64,000 bases of DNA. Source: JAVKBW01 sp040222995 (GTDB lineage: Bacteria > Pseudomonadota > Alphaproteobacteria > UBA8366 > Aestuariispiraceae). Position numbers and translations under genes: made by a program. Under the pieces are notes generated by a model. The model did no database searches, was not told the origin of the DNA, and worked only from the letters and a program-made list of their open reading frames with translations. The stretch lies in the NCBI GenBank assembly GCA_040222995.1, contig JAVKBW010000034.1, positions 62,001 to 126,000 of the forward strand, written 5' to 3'. This document shows positions 41,329-50,630 of the stretch, one piece after another (within the stretch, counting starts at the first letter, position 1; every line of letters begins with the position of its first letter).

Positions 41329-42543
41329 ATGGCTCAAGATATCAAGAAAGTCGTGCTGGCGTATTCCGGCGGATTGGATACATCCGTTATCCTGCGCTGG
41401 CTGACGGAAACCTACAACTGTGAAGTCGTAACCTTCACCGCCGATCTCGGTCAGGGCGAGGAACTGGAGCCGGCCCGCGCCAAAGCCCAGATGATGGGGG
41501 TCAAAGAGATCTTCATCGAGGACCTACGCGAGGAATTCGTGCGCGATTTCGTATTTCCGATGTTCCGGGCGAACGCCCTGTACGAGGGCGTCTACCTGCT
41601 CGGCACGTCGATCGCCCGCCCGCTGATCGCAAAACGCCAGATCGAGATCGCCCGCGAAGTCGGCGCGGACGCCGTCGCCCACGGCGCGACCGGCAAGGGC
41701 AACGACCAGGTGCGATTCGAGCTTGGCTACTATGCGCTTGAGCCGGATATCAAGATCATCTCGCCATGGCGGGAATGGGATCTGGCGTCGAGGACCAAGC
41801 TGATCGAGTTCGCCGAACATCACCAGATTCCGATTCCGAAGGACAAGCGCGGCGAGGCCCCGTTTTCGACCGACGCGAACCTTCTGCACATTTCGGCGGA
41901 AGGCAAGGTGCTGGAAGACCCGGCCAAGGAAGCGCCGGACTATGTCTATTCCCGCACGGTCAATCCAGAAGACGCCCCCGAAAAGCCGACGGTCATAGAA
42001 GTCGGTTTCGAGAAAGGCGACGCGGTTTCCGTGGACGGCAAGAAGCTGTCACCCGCATCCCTGCTGACCAGGCTGAATGAAGTCGCCGGGGCGAACGGCA
42101 TCGGCCGCCTCGATCTGGTTGAAAACCGGTTTGTTGGAATGAAATCGCGCGGGATATACGAAACCCCCGGCGGCACCATTCTGCTGACCGCCCATCGCGC
42201 GATGGAATCGATCACGCTGGACCGCGAAGCCACGCATCTGAAAGATGAACTGATGCCGCGCTACGCAAAGCTGATCTACAACGGGTTCTGGTTCTCACCG
42301 GAACGCGAAATGCTGCAGGCGCTGATCGACAAGAGCCAGGAAATGGTGACCGGCACGGTGCGGCTGAAACTGTACAAGGGGTCGGTTTCCGTCATCGGCC
42401 GGCAGAGCCCGTACAGCCTGTATTCGATTGAACATGTGACCTTCGAGGAAGATTCGGTCTACGACCAGCGCGATGCAGAAGGTTTCATCAAGCTGAACGC
42501 CCTTCGGCTTCGGCTGGGCGGGATTCGAAACCGCCGCACCTGA
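41329..42543 (+). CDS. argG: Argininosuccinate synthase
   Basis: A 404-residue ATP-dependent ligase joining citrulline and aspartate in arginine synthesis. The P-loop-like VVLAYSGGLDTSVI, AHGATGKGNDQVRFELGYYAL, ISPWREWDLASRTKLIEFAE and the C-terminal LYKGSVSVIGRQSPYSLYS are the family markers. The ATG at 41329 with an upstream GGAGCGGGGG stretch matches the usual N-terminus; an upstream in-frame ATG at 41272 does not. The arginine genes argD and argF are in this window too, but 23 kb away. Confidence 0.96.
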   Translation: MAQDIKKVVLAYSGGLDTSVILRWLTETYNCEVVTFTADLGQGEELEPARAKAQMMGVKEIFIEDLREEFVRDFVFPMFRANALYEGVYLLGTSIARPLIAKRQIEIAREVGADAVAHGATGKGNDQVRFELGYYALEPDIKIISPWREWDLASRTKLIEFAEHHQIPIPKDKRGEAPFSTDANLLHISAEGKVLEDPAKEAPDYVYSRTVNPEDAPEKPTVIEVGFEKGDAVSVDGKKLSPASLLTRLNEVAGANGIGRLDLVENRFVGMKSRGIYETPGGTILLTAHRAMESITLDREATHLKDELMPRYAKLIYNGFWFSPEREMLQALIDKSQEMVTGTVRLKLYKGSVSVIGRQSPYSLYSIEHVTFEEDSVYDQRDAEGFIKLNALRLRLGGIRNRRT

Positions 42544-42545
42544 CG

Positions 42546-43478
42546 TCACACCGGCGCGCTGCGTCGAAACACACGCAGCAGCCGGCCGTCGATACACGCA
42601 AGACCGACACCGATCATCGCCATGCCGATCAGGTGTCTCGGCGCCAGCGTTTCGTCGAGGAAGACGATTCCCAGAACAATCGCGCTGACCGGAATCAGGA
42701 ACGTGACAATCGAAAGATTCGTCGCACCTGCGGCGGAAAGAATTCGGAAGAACAGAATATAGGCCAGCGCAGTCGACAGCACGCCGAAGCCGATCAGCGA
42801 CCCGACAACCGGCAGCGACGGGACCGGCAGAGTCCACGGTTGATCGACAAACAGCATCAGCGGCAGAAGGATCAGGCTCGACGCCGTGACCTGACCGGTC
42901 GCGGTCATCACCGGGCTGACGCCAAGCCGCCTGAATCGCCGCCCGAACACCCCGGCGAATGAATATGACAATGCCGCGCCAAGCACCGCAAACTGGGCAA
43001 AGACGCCGATTCCGGCAGTCTCCAGCGCCGCGCCGCCGATCATTATCGCGACACCGGCAAACCCTGCGAGAACGCCGATCACGCGGTTCGGCGTGAACCG
43101 TTCGTCCGTTGTCAGGACATGCGCGACCAGCACCGTGAACAGCGGCGTCGTCGCATTCAGAATGGACGCCAGTCCGGACGCGATATGCGTCTGACCCCAG
43201 ACAATAAGGCTGAACGGGATAACGTTGTTGAGCAGGCTCATGCCGAAGAAAGCGGCAATCAGGGACATGTCCTTCGGCACGGGGATGTGGCAGACGATAA
43301 CCACCGCCCATAATGTAAGCGCGCCGAGAAAAACCCGGAAAAACACGATGGTCAGCGGCGGCAGTTCCGCTACCGCCACCCCGCCGAAAAAGAACGCCCC
43401 GCCCCACACCAGCGACAGCGCGACCACCATCGCCCATTCGACGGGTCCCATCGTTACTTTGATTGCACTGTTTGCCAT
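42546..43478 (-). CDS. EamA/DMT-superfamily transporter
   Basis: A 310-residue protein with ten helices in two EamA repeats: WAMVVALSLVWGGAFFFGGVAVAELPPLTIVFFRVFLGAL, GQTHIASGLASILNATTPLFTVLVAH and the second half ALSYSFAGVFGRRF through LGIVFLDETLAPRHLIGMAMIGVG. It exports small metabolites by analogy; the substrate is unknown. It converges on argG with 2 bases between stops. It is a distant relative of the DMT gene in the island. Confidence 0.9.
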   Translation of the reverse strand: MANSAIKVTMGPVEWAMVVALSLVWGGAFFFGGVAVAELPPLTIVFFRVFLGALTLWAVVIVCHIPVPKDMSLIAAFFGMSLLNNVIPFSLIVWGQTHIASGLASILNATTPLFTVLVAHVLTTDERFTPNRVIGVLAGFAGVAIMIGGAALETAGIGVFAQFAVLGAALSYSFAGVFGRRFRRLGVSPVMTATGQVTASSLILLPLMLFVDQPWTLPVPSLPVVGSLIGFGVLSTALAYILFFRILSAAGATNLSIVTFLIPVSAIVLGIVFLDETLAPRHLIGMAMIGVGLACIDGRLLRVFRRSAPV

Positions 43479-43569
43479 TCGGGCGCTCCCGCTAGGTTAG
43501 AGGAGCGGCACCTTAAGAAAACGGAGGGACGCAACCCACCCGTTTCTTGCGTTGTTTCCGTTCGTTCGG

Positions 43570-44073
43570 CTACTGGACGGCTTCGTCCTTGAAGAGGCCC
43601 CAGACAGCATCCCGCGATACCCAGCCTTCGACGCCATGCGTTTCAAACCGGCACCAGACCCGGCCGCACTGGTCGATCAGGCCCACGACGCCGTTCTTCA
43701 GCCTTGCCACTGCCGGCGACGCCGGGTCGGCATCTTCGCGAAGGGTGGTTTCCTCTACCGTGATGATCGCGCCGCGCCGGCCGGAGAGCATTGCGCGGTG
43801 CACCCAGCCTTCCGTTCCTTCCCAGTCCCGCACCTTGCGCCAGGTATCGTATTCGGCGATGACCTGCATCGGCATGTTGCGGCGCTGGTAAATCCACTGG
43901 ATTGGATAACGAACGCCCGGGCCGGAGCGGACATTCACCTCGTCGCTGTTCAGGCTGACGAAGCGAGGGATCGGCTGGCCGCTGGCATTCGCACCGGTTT
44001 CCGCCTTCAGATCGCCGGTTTGCACGGCGAAGAAGACCGCCAGAACGAAGCCAAGGAACAAAACCCGGGTCAT
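43570..44073 (-). CDS. SH3-domain (DUF1058-like) exported protein
   Basis: A 167-residue protein with a signal peptide (MTRVLFLGFVLAVFFAVQTGDLKAET) and two bacterial SH3-type segments: RFVSLNSDEVNVRSGPGVRYPIQWIY and VEETTLREDADPASPAVARLKNGVVG with CRFETHGVEGWVSRDAVWGLF. Such proteins bind peptidoglycan stem peptides in the periplasm. An in-frame ATG at 44091 is also possible. It is divergent from the dehydrogenase gene. Confidence 0.87.
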   Translation of the reverse strand: MTRVLFLGFVLAVFFAVQTGDLKAETGANASGQPIPRFVSLNSDEVNVRSGPGVRYPIQWIYQRRNMPMQVIAEYDTWRKVRDWEGTEGWVHRAMLSGRRGAIITVEETTLREDADPASPAVARLKNGVVGLIDQCGRVWCRFETHGVEGWVSRDAVWGLFKDEAVQ

Positions 44074-44234
44074 TGGATACAGCCTGCACATGCTGGGGTC
44101 TTTATTCTGGGGTTTGCGGTCCGGGTCAAGCGTCTCGCCACGGGATGTTGCGGAAACGGCGCTTGCGGTGCTGTCAAAGCCGGAAGAAAGTCTCTATAAG
44201 ACTGGTCGTACTGTTTCGTTTTCGGAAGGCCGTC

Positions 44235-45218
44235 ATGAACCATAAACCGCTCGTCATTGTGACCAGAAAACTTCCCGATATCATTGAAACGCGGATGATG
44301 GAGCTGTTCGATTGCCGGCTGAATCTGGCCGACAATGCGATGAGCGAAGAGGAACTGATTGCGGCAGCCCAGGAAGCCGAAGTGCTGGTGCCGACGGTGA
44401 CGGACCGTATCGACCGGAAAATCATCGATTCCGCCGGCCCGCAGCTGAAACTGATCGCCTCGTTCGGAACCGGCGTCGACCACATCGATTTTCTGGCGGC
44501 GAAGGCGAAAGGCATCGCCGTAACCAATACGCCTGGCGTCCTGACGGAAGACACGGCGGACATGACCATGGCATTGATCATGGCCGTGCCCCGGCGGCTG
44601 ACGGAAGGCGAATTGATGATCCGCAGCGGCGAGTGGACCGGCTGGAGCCCGACATCGATGCTGGGTCACCGAATCTGGGGAAAACGCCTCGGCATTATCG
44701 GCATGGGGCGGATCGGCAAAGCCGTAGCGCGCCGCGCCCGGGGGTTCGGCCTGTCGGTTCACTACCACAACCGCAATCGCGCGCATGAAAGCATCGAGGA
44801 CGAACTGGAAGCGACATACTGGCCGTCGCTGGACCAGATGATCGCGCATATGGACATCATCTCCATCAATTGCCCGCACACGCCGGCAACCTATCATCTG
44901 CTGAACAAGCGCCGGCTGGCGCTGATGAAGCCGCACGCCTATGTGGTGAATACAAGCCGCGGCGAGGTGATCGACGAGGCCGCGCTGATTGAAGCGCTTG
45001 ATCTCGGCCATATCGCCGGATGCGGTCTCGACGTGTTCGAGAACGAGCCCAACGTGAACCCGAAACTGCTGAAACTTAAAAATGCGGTTCTGCTGCCGCA
45101 TATGGGCTCGGCGACGATAGAGGGCAGGATCGACATGGGCGAAAAGGTAATCATCAACATCCGCGCCTTCTCGGACGGGCACAACCCGCCGGATATCGTG
45201 CTGGAAAGCATGTTCTGA
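44235..45218 (+). CDS. D-2-hydroxyacid dehydrogenase (glyoxylate/hydroxypyruvate reductase type)
   Basis: A 327-residue NAD(P)-dependent dehydrogenase. Markers are LKLIASFGTGVDHIDFLAAKAKGIAVTNTPGVLTEDTADMTMALIMAVPRR in two parts, the Rossmann loop IIGMGRIGKAVARRARGFG, the catalytic arginine in VNTSRGEVIDEAAL, the glutamate in GLDVFENEP and the histidine in LLPHMGSAT. It reduces glyoxylate or hydroxypyruvate by family resemblance (GyaR/GhrB). The ATG at 44235 has an AAGG site. The MATE gene follows 34 bases later. Confidence 0.9.
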   Translation: MNHKPLVIVTRKLPDIIETRMMELFDCRLNLADNAMSEEELIAAAQEAEVLVPTVTDRIDRKIIDSAGPQLKLIASFGTGVDHIDFLAAKAKGIAVTNTPGVLTEDTADMTMALIMAVPRRLTEGELMIRSGEWTGWSPTSMLGHRIWGKRLGIIGMGRIGKAVARRARGFGLSVHYHNRNRAHESIEDELEATYWPSLDQMIAHMDIISINCPHTPATYHLLNKRRLALMKPHAYVVNTSRGEVIDEAALIEALDLGHIAGCGLDVFENEPNVNPKLLKLKNAVLLPHMGSATIEGRIDMGEKVIINIRAFSDGHNPPDIVLESMF

Positions 45219-45252
45219 TCGTCGCGTAGCCAGCCTGTGATGTGAGCGCAAG

Positions 45253-46692
45253 ATGAAAGAAAAAATACCCGCGCTCTCGTCGCCAGAGCCTGAATCACCA
45301 CGCCCGCAGGCGCCGATCAGCCCGGACAAGCCTGAATGGCTGCGCGAACGGGTAAAGCGGCATGTGTCGGAACTGGTGCGGCTGGCCGGGCCTGTGATCC
45401 TGTCCCGGGCCGGCATACTGTTGATCAGCACGGCCGACCTGATGATGCTGGGGCGGATCAGCACGCAGGCAACGGCCTTCTACGCCCAGGCGCTGATTCC
45501 CTTCATTGTCCTGATGGTTACCGGCATCGGCCTGATGTTCGGCACGCTGGTCGCATCGTCTCATGCGTTCGGGCGCGGCGATCTGAAGGAATGCGGGGCG
45601 ATCTGGCAGCGGTCGCTGCTATGGGCGCTGCTTGTGGGTCTGGCGATGACGGCGCCCGGATTCTGGGCGGAGGATTTCTTTCTTGTGGCGCGGATCGAAC
45701 CCGAACTGGCGCACGGCGCCGGACGCACCGCCCTCATTCTGTCGCTCGGAATCATTCCGACGCTGATGTACAGCACCAGCGCGTTTTTTCTGGAATCCCT
45801 GAAACGCCCGGTCTGGGTGATGGCGGCGATCTATTTCGCCAATGCGGTAAACCTTGGCCTGAACTTCGTGCTGATCGACGGCGGGTGGGATATGCTGGAA
45901 ACGCCATCCGACGGCGCGGCTCTGGCGGCAACAATCGGACGCTTCGCCATGGGAATCGGCCTGGTCGCCTTTGTCTGGTTCATGCCGGACAGGGATACAT
46001 TCGGCATCCGGGAAAAACTGACAGGCGGCTGGTGGCGGGGGTCGCGCGAACAGCGCCGGTACGGTTATGCTTCCGGCGCGTCCTACGGACTGGAAACAGC
46101 CGCCTTCGGCGTCATGAACCTGTTCGCCGGCTGGCTCGGCATCAAGGCGGCGGCGGTATACGGGCTGGGCATGAACCTGACCGCCTTGATGTTCATGCTG
46201 TCTCTCGGTCTCGCATCGGCGACATCCGTTCGGGTCGGTATCGCGCATGGCCGGCAGGACTGGCCCGACCGGGCGCTGGCCGGCTGGGTTGGTGTCGGGG
46301 TCACCATCGTCTTCATGCTCGGATTTACCCTGCTGTTGAGCCTGGCCCCGGAAGCCACCGTCCGGCTGTATACGCAGGATCCCGAACTGATTGCCTTGTC
46401 CCTGCCGGTTTTTGTATTGATCGCCTGGCTGATCGTGGCCGACGGGACGCAGATCTGCCTGTCGAATTCTATCCGGGCGGCGGCGGACCCCTGGTCGCCG
46501 ACCTATCTGAATTTCGCTTCCTTTTTCCTGGTGATGATCCCGGCCGGCTACCTGCTCGGCATCGTTCAGGAACGCGGCGTCGTCGGGCTGTATGAGGGGA
46601 TCATCATTGGTACGATCGCATCGGTGGTCTTTCTCGGCGCGCGATGGGTATGGCTGTGTCGCCGGGCGTCCCGGCTTTACGGCCACGGGTAG
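45253..46692 (+). CDS. MATE-family efflux transporter (NorM-like)
   Basis: A 479-residue multidrug/toxic-compound exporter with twelve helices. It has the family start of helix 1 (LVRLAGPVILSRAGILLISTADLMMLGRISTQATAFYAQAL in two parts), SAFFLESLKRPVWVMAAIYFANAVNLGLNFVLI, and the second-half counterpart SYGLETAAFGVMNLFAGWLGIKAAAVYGLGMN. It uses Na+ or H+ gradients. The hydrophilic first 35 residues before the helices are proline-rich. Converges on rlmH with 8 bases between. Confidence 0.92.
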   Translation: MKEKIPALSSPEPESPRPQAPISPDKPEWLRERVKRHVSELVRLAGPVILSRAGILLISTADLMMLGRISTQATAFYAQALIPFIVLMVTGIGLMFGTLVASSHAFGRGDLKECGAIWQRSLLWALLVGLAMTAPGFWAEDFFLVARIEPELAHGAGRTALILSLGIIPTLMYSTSAFFLESLKRPVWVMAAIYFANAVNLGLNFVLIDGGWDMLETPSDGAALAATIGRFAMGIGLVAFVWFMPDRDTFGIREKLTGGWWRGSREQRRYGYASGASYGLETAAFGVMNLFAGWLGIKAAAVYGLGMNLTALMFMLSLGLASATSVRVGIAHGRQDWPDRALAGWVGVGVTIVFMLGFTLLLSLAPEATVRLYTQDPELIALSLPVFVLIAWLIVADGTQICLSNSIRAAADPWSPTYLNFASFFLVMIPAGYLLGIVQERGVVGLYEGIIIGTIASVVFLGARWVWLCRRASRLYGHG

Positions 46693-46700
46693 AACGGCGG

Positions 46701-47159
46701 TCAGTCCCTGTGATAAGGGTGGCCGGACAGAATCTGTTCGGCGCGGTACAATTGTTCCGCCAGCATGCCGCGCACCAGCATATGCGGCCATGTCATCGGA
46801 CCGAAGGCGATCAGGCGGTCGGCCCGGGCTTTCACATCCTCATGCAGCCCGTCCGCGCCGCCGATGACGAAGGCAAGCGTACCGGCGCCTGCATCCTGCA
46901 CCGACCGGAACCATATTGCGAAGTCGCGGGATGTGGAGGCCTTGCCCTTTTCGTCGAGCGCGGCGACATAGGCGCCGTCGGGAAGGGCCTGCAGAATCAG
47001 GTCTGCTTCCCGGCGTTTCCGCTCGCCGCCCTTGATCGGTCGCTTTTCCTCGACCTCGATAACATTCAGGGTCGTGCGAAGCCGGTTTGAAAAATGCGCG
47101 AACACCTGTGCTTCCGGCCCGTCTTTCGACCGGCCGACAGCCACCAGAACCAGTTTCAC
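46701..47159 (-). CDS. rlmH: 23S rRNA (pseudouridine(1915)-N3)-methyltransferase
   Basis: A SPOUT methyltransferase of 152 residues acting on helix 69 of 23S rRNA. The knot motifs are AFVIGGADGLHEDV and GPMTWPHMLVRGMLAEQLYRAEQILSGHPYHRD, the family C-terminus. It starts 4 bases after the rsfS stop, within the proA-nadD-rsfS-rlmH string. Confidence 0.95.
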   Translation of the reverse strand: MKLVLVAVGRSKDGPEAQVFAHFSNRLRTTLNVIEVEEKRPIKGGERKRREADLILQALPDGAYVAALDEKGKASTSRDFAIWFRSVQDAGAGTLAFVIGGADGLHEDVKARADRLIAFGPMTWPHMLVRGMLAEQLYRAEQILSGHPYHRD

Positions 47160-47163
47160 CCCG

Positions 47164-47604
47164 TCAGGCCGTCGCCATCGAGGCGGTGGTTTTGTCCGAC
47201 GGCGCTTCGTCGCTCCACAATCGCTCGAGCCGGTAAAACTCGCGCACTTCCGGGCGGAACAGATGCACGATCACATCGCCGGCATCGACCAGAACCCAGT
47301 CGCCCTGATCCTTGCCGTCGACGGTCACGCCGTCATGGCCGGCGGCTTTCAGCCGTTCCACCAGATGATCGGCCATCGCGGCGATCTGCCGGGACGACGT
47401 GCCCGACGCGATGACCATCTGGTCTGCGAAAGTGGTTTTACCGTGAAGATCGATACACGAAATCTCTTGAGCCTTGTCGTCCTCTAGGGAGGATTCGACC
47501 AGACGAAGCAGCCCTGTGGCAGAGGGGTGCGCCTTTTTACGGATCGATATGGTCCACGTCTCCTTGTCGGCCGCGATGCCGGATGGCGGTTGCCGAAGCG
47601 GCAT
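47164..47604 (-). CDS. rsfS: Ribosomal silencing factor RsfS
   Basis: Binds ribosomal protein L14 and blocks subunit joining in starved cells. The domain is clear: LLRLVESSLEDDKAQEISCIDLHGKTTFADQMVIASGTSSRQIAAMADHLVERLKAAG, then GDWVLVDAGDVIVHLFRPEVREFYRLERLWSD (both given in part). The first ATG before it (47604) overlaps nadD by 68 bases. A perfect AAGGAG lies at 47560-47565, nine bases before an ATA codon at 47550, so a rare start there is possible. The domain itself begins near residue 29 of the longer form. Confidence 0.88.
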   Translation of the reverse strand: MPLRQPPSGIAADKETWTISIRKKAHPSATGLLRLVESSLEDDKAQEISCIDLHGKTTFADQMVIASGTSSRQIAAMADHLVERLKAAGHDGVTVDGKDQGDWVLVDAGDVIVHLFRPEVREFYRLERLWSDEAPSDKTTASMATA

Positions 47605-48154
47605 GGCGGCGGATTGCCAAAAATGCCCAGGCCGGGGGCGAGCGATCCGCGAGACCCGGAACATCGCCCTGAGAAACGCGCGATGCCCTGTATCTGGTCG
47701 CTGCCTTGCCGAACAAAGCCCTTGAATCATAAGAAGGTCTGGCAAAAATCGCAATGGGTACGCGCGTGAAGATTTTGTTCCAGTCTTTCCAGCGCGGAAT
47801 CTGGATCAGGTTATCCGCCCCCATCAACCAGACGAACCGGTGCCTCGGGAACCGCCGCGACAGCAGCGCCAGCGTTTCCGCCGTGAATGTCGAGCCGAGC
47901 CTGGTTTCGATATCCGTGACGTCGATGCGCGGGTGTTTCGCCATCGCGCGGGCGCTTTCCATGCGCTGCGCCAGCGGCGCCATGTCGTCTTTCGATTTCA
48001 GCGGATTCTGCGGCGAGACCATCCACCAGACGCGGTCGAGCCGCAGGCGCTTCAGCGCTTCGCGGCTGATGTGCAGGTGCCCTTCATGGGCCGGATTGAA
48101 CGACCCGCCCAAAAGCCCGATGCGCAAGCCGCGCCCTGGTTTATAGCCAGACAA
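47537..48154 (-). CDS. nadD: Nicotinate-nucleotide adenylyltransferase
   Basis: A 205-residue enzyme adenylating nicotinate mononucleotide in NAD synthesis. The nucleotidyltransferase motif GLLGGSFNPAHEGHLHIS is at residues 12-29 and the family stretches WWMVSPQNPLKSKDDMAPLAQRM, TLALLSRRFPRHRFVWLMGADNL and SPPAWAFLAIRRHAASATAIR follow. The last 15 residues beyond this point may be a read-on tail. It ends inside the rsfS region. Confidence 0.94.
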   Translation of the reverse strand: MSGYKPGRGLRIGLLGGSFNPAHEGHLHISREALKRLRLDRVWWMVSPQNPLKSKDDMAPLAQRMESARAMAKHPRIDVTDIETRLGSTFTAETLALLSRRFPRHRFVWLMGADNLIQIPRWKDWNKIFTRVPIAIFARPSYDSRALFGKAATRYRASRVSQGDVPGLADRSPPAWAFLAIRRHAASATAIRHRGRQGDVDHIDP

Positions 48155-48185
48155 TACTTTATTCCGCTTCCGGGATCGGATTCGC

Positions 48186-49478
48186 TCAGGGCCGGGTCTG
48201 GCCGGACCCGCGAACCTTGTATTTGAAGCTGGTCAATTGTTCGACGCCGACCGGCCCGCGCGCATGCATCCGGCCTGTCGAGATACCGATTTCCGCCCCC
48301 ATGCCGAATTCGCCGCCATCGGCGAACTGGGTCGAGGCATTGTGCAGGCAGATCGCACTGTCCACCCGGTTCAGAAACCGTTCCGCCGCCGCCGTGTCTT
48401 CCGTGACGATGCTGTCGGTGTGATGCGAGCCATAAAGGTTGATATGGTCGATCGCCGCATCGACGCCGTCCACCACCTTCAGCGAAATCACCGGCGCGAG
48501 ATATTCCGTCGTCCAGTCCCCCTCCTCTGCCGCGGTGACCCTGTCATCCGTCGCCTGGGCGATGGCGTCGCCGCGCACCGCGCAGCCGGCCTCGATCAGA
48601 TCGTCGATCAGCGCCGGCAGCAAGCCTTCCGGCGCGCCGGCATCGACCAGCAGGGTTTCCGCGGCGCCGCAGACGCCGGTGCGCCGCATCTTGGCGTTGA
48701 CGGCGATGGCGCGCGCCTTTTCCGGGTCCGCCGCCCGGTCGACATAGACATGGCAAAGCCCGTCGAGATGCGCGAAGACCGGCATCGCCGCGTCCTCCAT
48801 CACCCGTTCGATCAGCCCGCGTCCGCCGCGCGGCACGATGACATCGACATAGTCCGCCATTCGCAGCAGCGCGCCGACCGCATCGCGCGACCGGGTCGGG
48901 ATCATCTGCACGGCATCCTCGTTCAGCCCCGCCGCCTGCAACCCGGCGCGCAGGCAATCGACGATCAGGCCCGACGAATTGATGCTTTCCGACCCGCCGC
49001 GCAAAATCACCGCGTTACCCGCCGCGATGCACAGCCCGCCGGCATCGGCGGTTACATTGGGGCGGGATTCGTAGATCACGCCGATGACGCCGAGCGGCAC
49101 GCGCACACGCTGGAACTTCAACCCGTTCGGCCGGTCCCACTCCGCCATCACCGTGCCGACGGGGTCGGGCAGATCCGCCACCGCATCCAGCCCGGCGGCC
49201 ATCGCCTCGATCCGGTCCGGCGTCAGTGTCAGCCGGTCGATCAGCGCCGCGCTGAGGTTCTTGCCCTGCCCGAAGGCGACATCTTCCGCATTGGCCGCCA
49301 GCAGGGCGTCGGCCTGCGAGCGAATTGTCGCCGCCGCGGTTTGCAAGGCCAGCTTCTTCGCGCCGCTATCGGCCAGCGCCAGCGACGCCGCCGCCGCTTT
49401 CGCGCGACGGCCGATATCCAGCACCTGTCTTTCGACAGCCTGGTCCGTTTCAACGGCGAGGGAAGATGCGCTGCTCAT
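48186..49478 (-). CDS. proA: Gamma-glutamyl phosphate reductase
   Basis: A 430-residue enzyme of proline synthesis reducing glutamyl 5-phosphate. The core motifs are VPLGVIGVIYESRPNVTADAG, NAVILRGGSESINSS, DVIVPRGGRGLIERV and the catalytic cysteine in NAKMRRTGVCGAAETLL. The N-terminus (MSSASSLAVETDQAVERQVLDIG) is typical. In many relatives obgE and proB lie just upstream; here a NeuB-family gene and a tRNA do, so the string was broken. Confidence 0.95.
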   Translation of the reverse strand: MSSASSLAVETDQAVERQVLDIGRRAKAAAASLALADSGAKKLALQTAAATIRSQADALLAANAEDVAFGQGKNLSAALIDRLTLTPDRIEAMAAGLDAVADLPDPVGTVMAEWDRPNGLKFQRVRVPLGVIGVIYESRPNVTADAGGLCIAAGNAVILRGGSESINSSGLIVDCLRAGLQAAGLNEDAVQMIPTRSRDAVGALLRMADYVDVIVPRGGRGLIERVMEDAAMPVFAHLDGLCHVYVDRAADPEKARAIAVNAKMRRTGVCGAAETLLVDAGAPEGLLPALIDDLIEAGCAVRGDAIAQATDDRVTAAEEGDWTTEYLAPVISLKVVDGVDAAIDHINLYGSHHTDSIVTEDTAAAERFLNRVDSAICLHNASTQFADGGEFGMGAEIGISTGRMHARGPVGVEQLTSFKYKVRGSGQTRP

Positions 49479-49554
49479 CCCGAAAACCCTTATCTTTTCA
49501 AGAATTCGATGGGCATTGTTTTAAGACCGGGGCGCGGTTGCGACAAGGGCGGGT

Positions 49555-50553
49555 TTATAAAAGGTCCTTGTCCGAAACCAGCATGCCGTCGGCGATATCA
49601 TGCGCCAGTGTGCGGCCGATGACCCGGTCGATCTGCTCCACCGGGATGCCGACAAGCGGGCGCAGGCCGGTCAGGTGGCCGGCTTCCAGCACCGTGCCGG
49701 CGGCAAGATCCGCCGCCGCGTGCAGGCCCCGGCGCATCGCCGGCAGCACCGCTTCCTCGCTGGGCTGCAGCCGCCGTTCACCAATCCCGCGATAGCGTTC
49801 CGCCTGCCGCACGGCGTCGACCAGCGCGGCCATGTCGTCCGGATCGGCGGACAGCGCATGGTCGCGGAAGGCCTGGTCTTCCTTGCGGTAGGTGAAGTGC
49901 TTTTCCAGCACGACCGCGCCGTAGCCGACCGCCAGCTCGCAGGCCTTGATGCCCAATGTGTGGTCGGAATAGCCGATCAGCGCGCCGAAGCGTTCGGCCA
50001 GCATCGGGATATTCGCCAGATTGGCCTCCTCGGGCGGCGTCGGATAGGCGGATACGCAGTGCATCAGCACCAGTTCGCCCTTTTCGATGATATCGGGCCG
50101 GATTGTAAGGATGATATCGACCGCGCGGCCGATTTCGGGGCCCAGCGCCCCGCCGGTAGAGACGATCATCGGCTTGCCGGTGCCCGCGACCTTTTCCAGC
50201 AGGGCGGCCCAGGTGATTTCACCCGACGCGATCTTGAACAGGGGGCAGACCGGGTCCAGCAGATCGACATCCGGCAGGCCCAACGGCGTCGAGAAGAAGG
50301 TGACGCCGGCCTCCGCCGCAATATCGGCCAGGCGCTGCATCGCGCCGTCGGGCAGCATCCGCCCGGCGACGACATCGCGGCGTTCCGGCTGGGTGGCGCT
50401 GACGAAGGTGTCCGGCCGGTAGGTTTGAAACTTCACCGCATCCGCCCCGGCGGCGGCGGCCTTGCGGATGAGATCGGCGGCGATGGCCTCGTCGCCCTCG
50501 TGGTTGACGCCGATTTCGGCGACGATCCAGGTTCTGTCCAGTGCCCCAAACAT
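49555..50553 (-). CDS. NeuB-family N-acetylneuraminate/sugar-acid synthase
   Basis: A 332-residue condensing enzyme that joins phosphoenolpyruvate to a hexosamine to make a sialic-acid-like sugar. The NeuB domain shows WIVAEIGVNHEGD, AGADAVKFQTYRPDT, KIASGEITW, MIVSTGG, LMHCVSAYPTPPEEANL, IGYSDHT and LEKHFTY. A SAF (antifreeze-like) domain closes the C-terminus (GTVLEAGHLTGLRPLVGIP). No other nonulosonic acid genes (NeuA, NeuC, PseB) are adjacent. Its product could be neuraminic, legionaminic or pseudaminic acid. Confidence 0.88.
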   Translation of the reverse strand: MFGALDRTWIVAEIGVNHEGDEAIAADLIRKAAAAGADAVKFQTYRPDTFVSATQPERRDVVAGRMLPDGAMQRLADIAAEAGVTFFSTPLGLPDVDLLDPVCPLFKIASGEITWAALLEKVAGTGKPMIVSTGGALGPEIGRAVDIILTIRPDIIEKGELVLMHCVSAYPTPPEEANLANIPMLAERFGALIGYSDHTLGIKACELAVGYGAVVLEKHFTYRKEDQAFRDHALSADPDDMAALVDAVRQAERYRGIGERRLQPSEEAVLPAMRRGLHAAADLAAGTVLEAGHLTGLRPLVGIPVEQIDRVIGRTLAHDIADGMLVSDKDLL

Positions 50554-50630
50554 GTCTGCGCTCGCTTGTTGCCAAATTCATTTCCGGAACTGGCCTACAG
50601 TGTGGGCTTATGCTAAGCAACCGTCCAGAG

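Noticed and set aside
47604..47754. Longer N-terminus of rsfS up to 47754
   Set aside because: The added residues overlap nadD more deeply and do not look like the family.
48237..49622. A 461-residue plus-strand frame
   Set aside because: Antisense of proA, which has a complete active site; composition is shadow-like.
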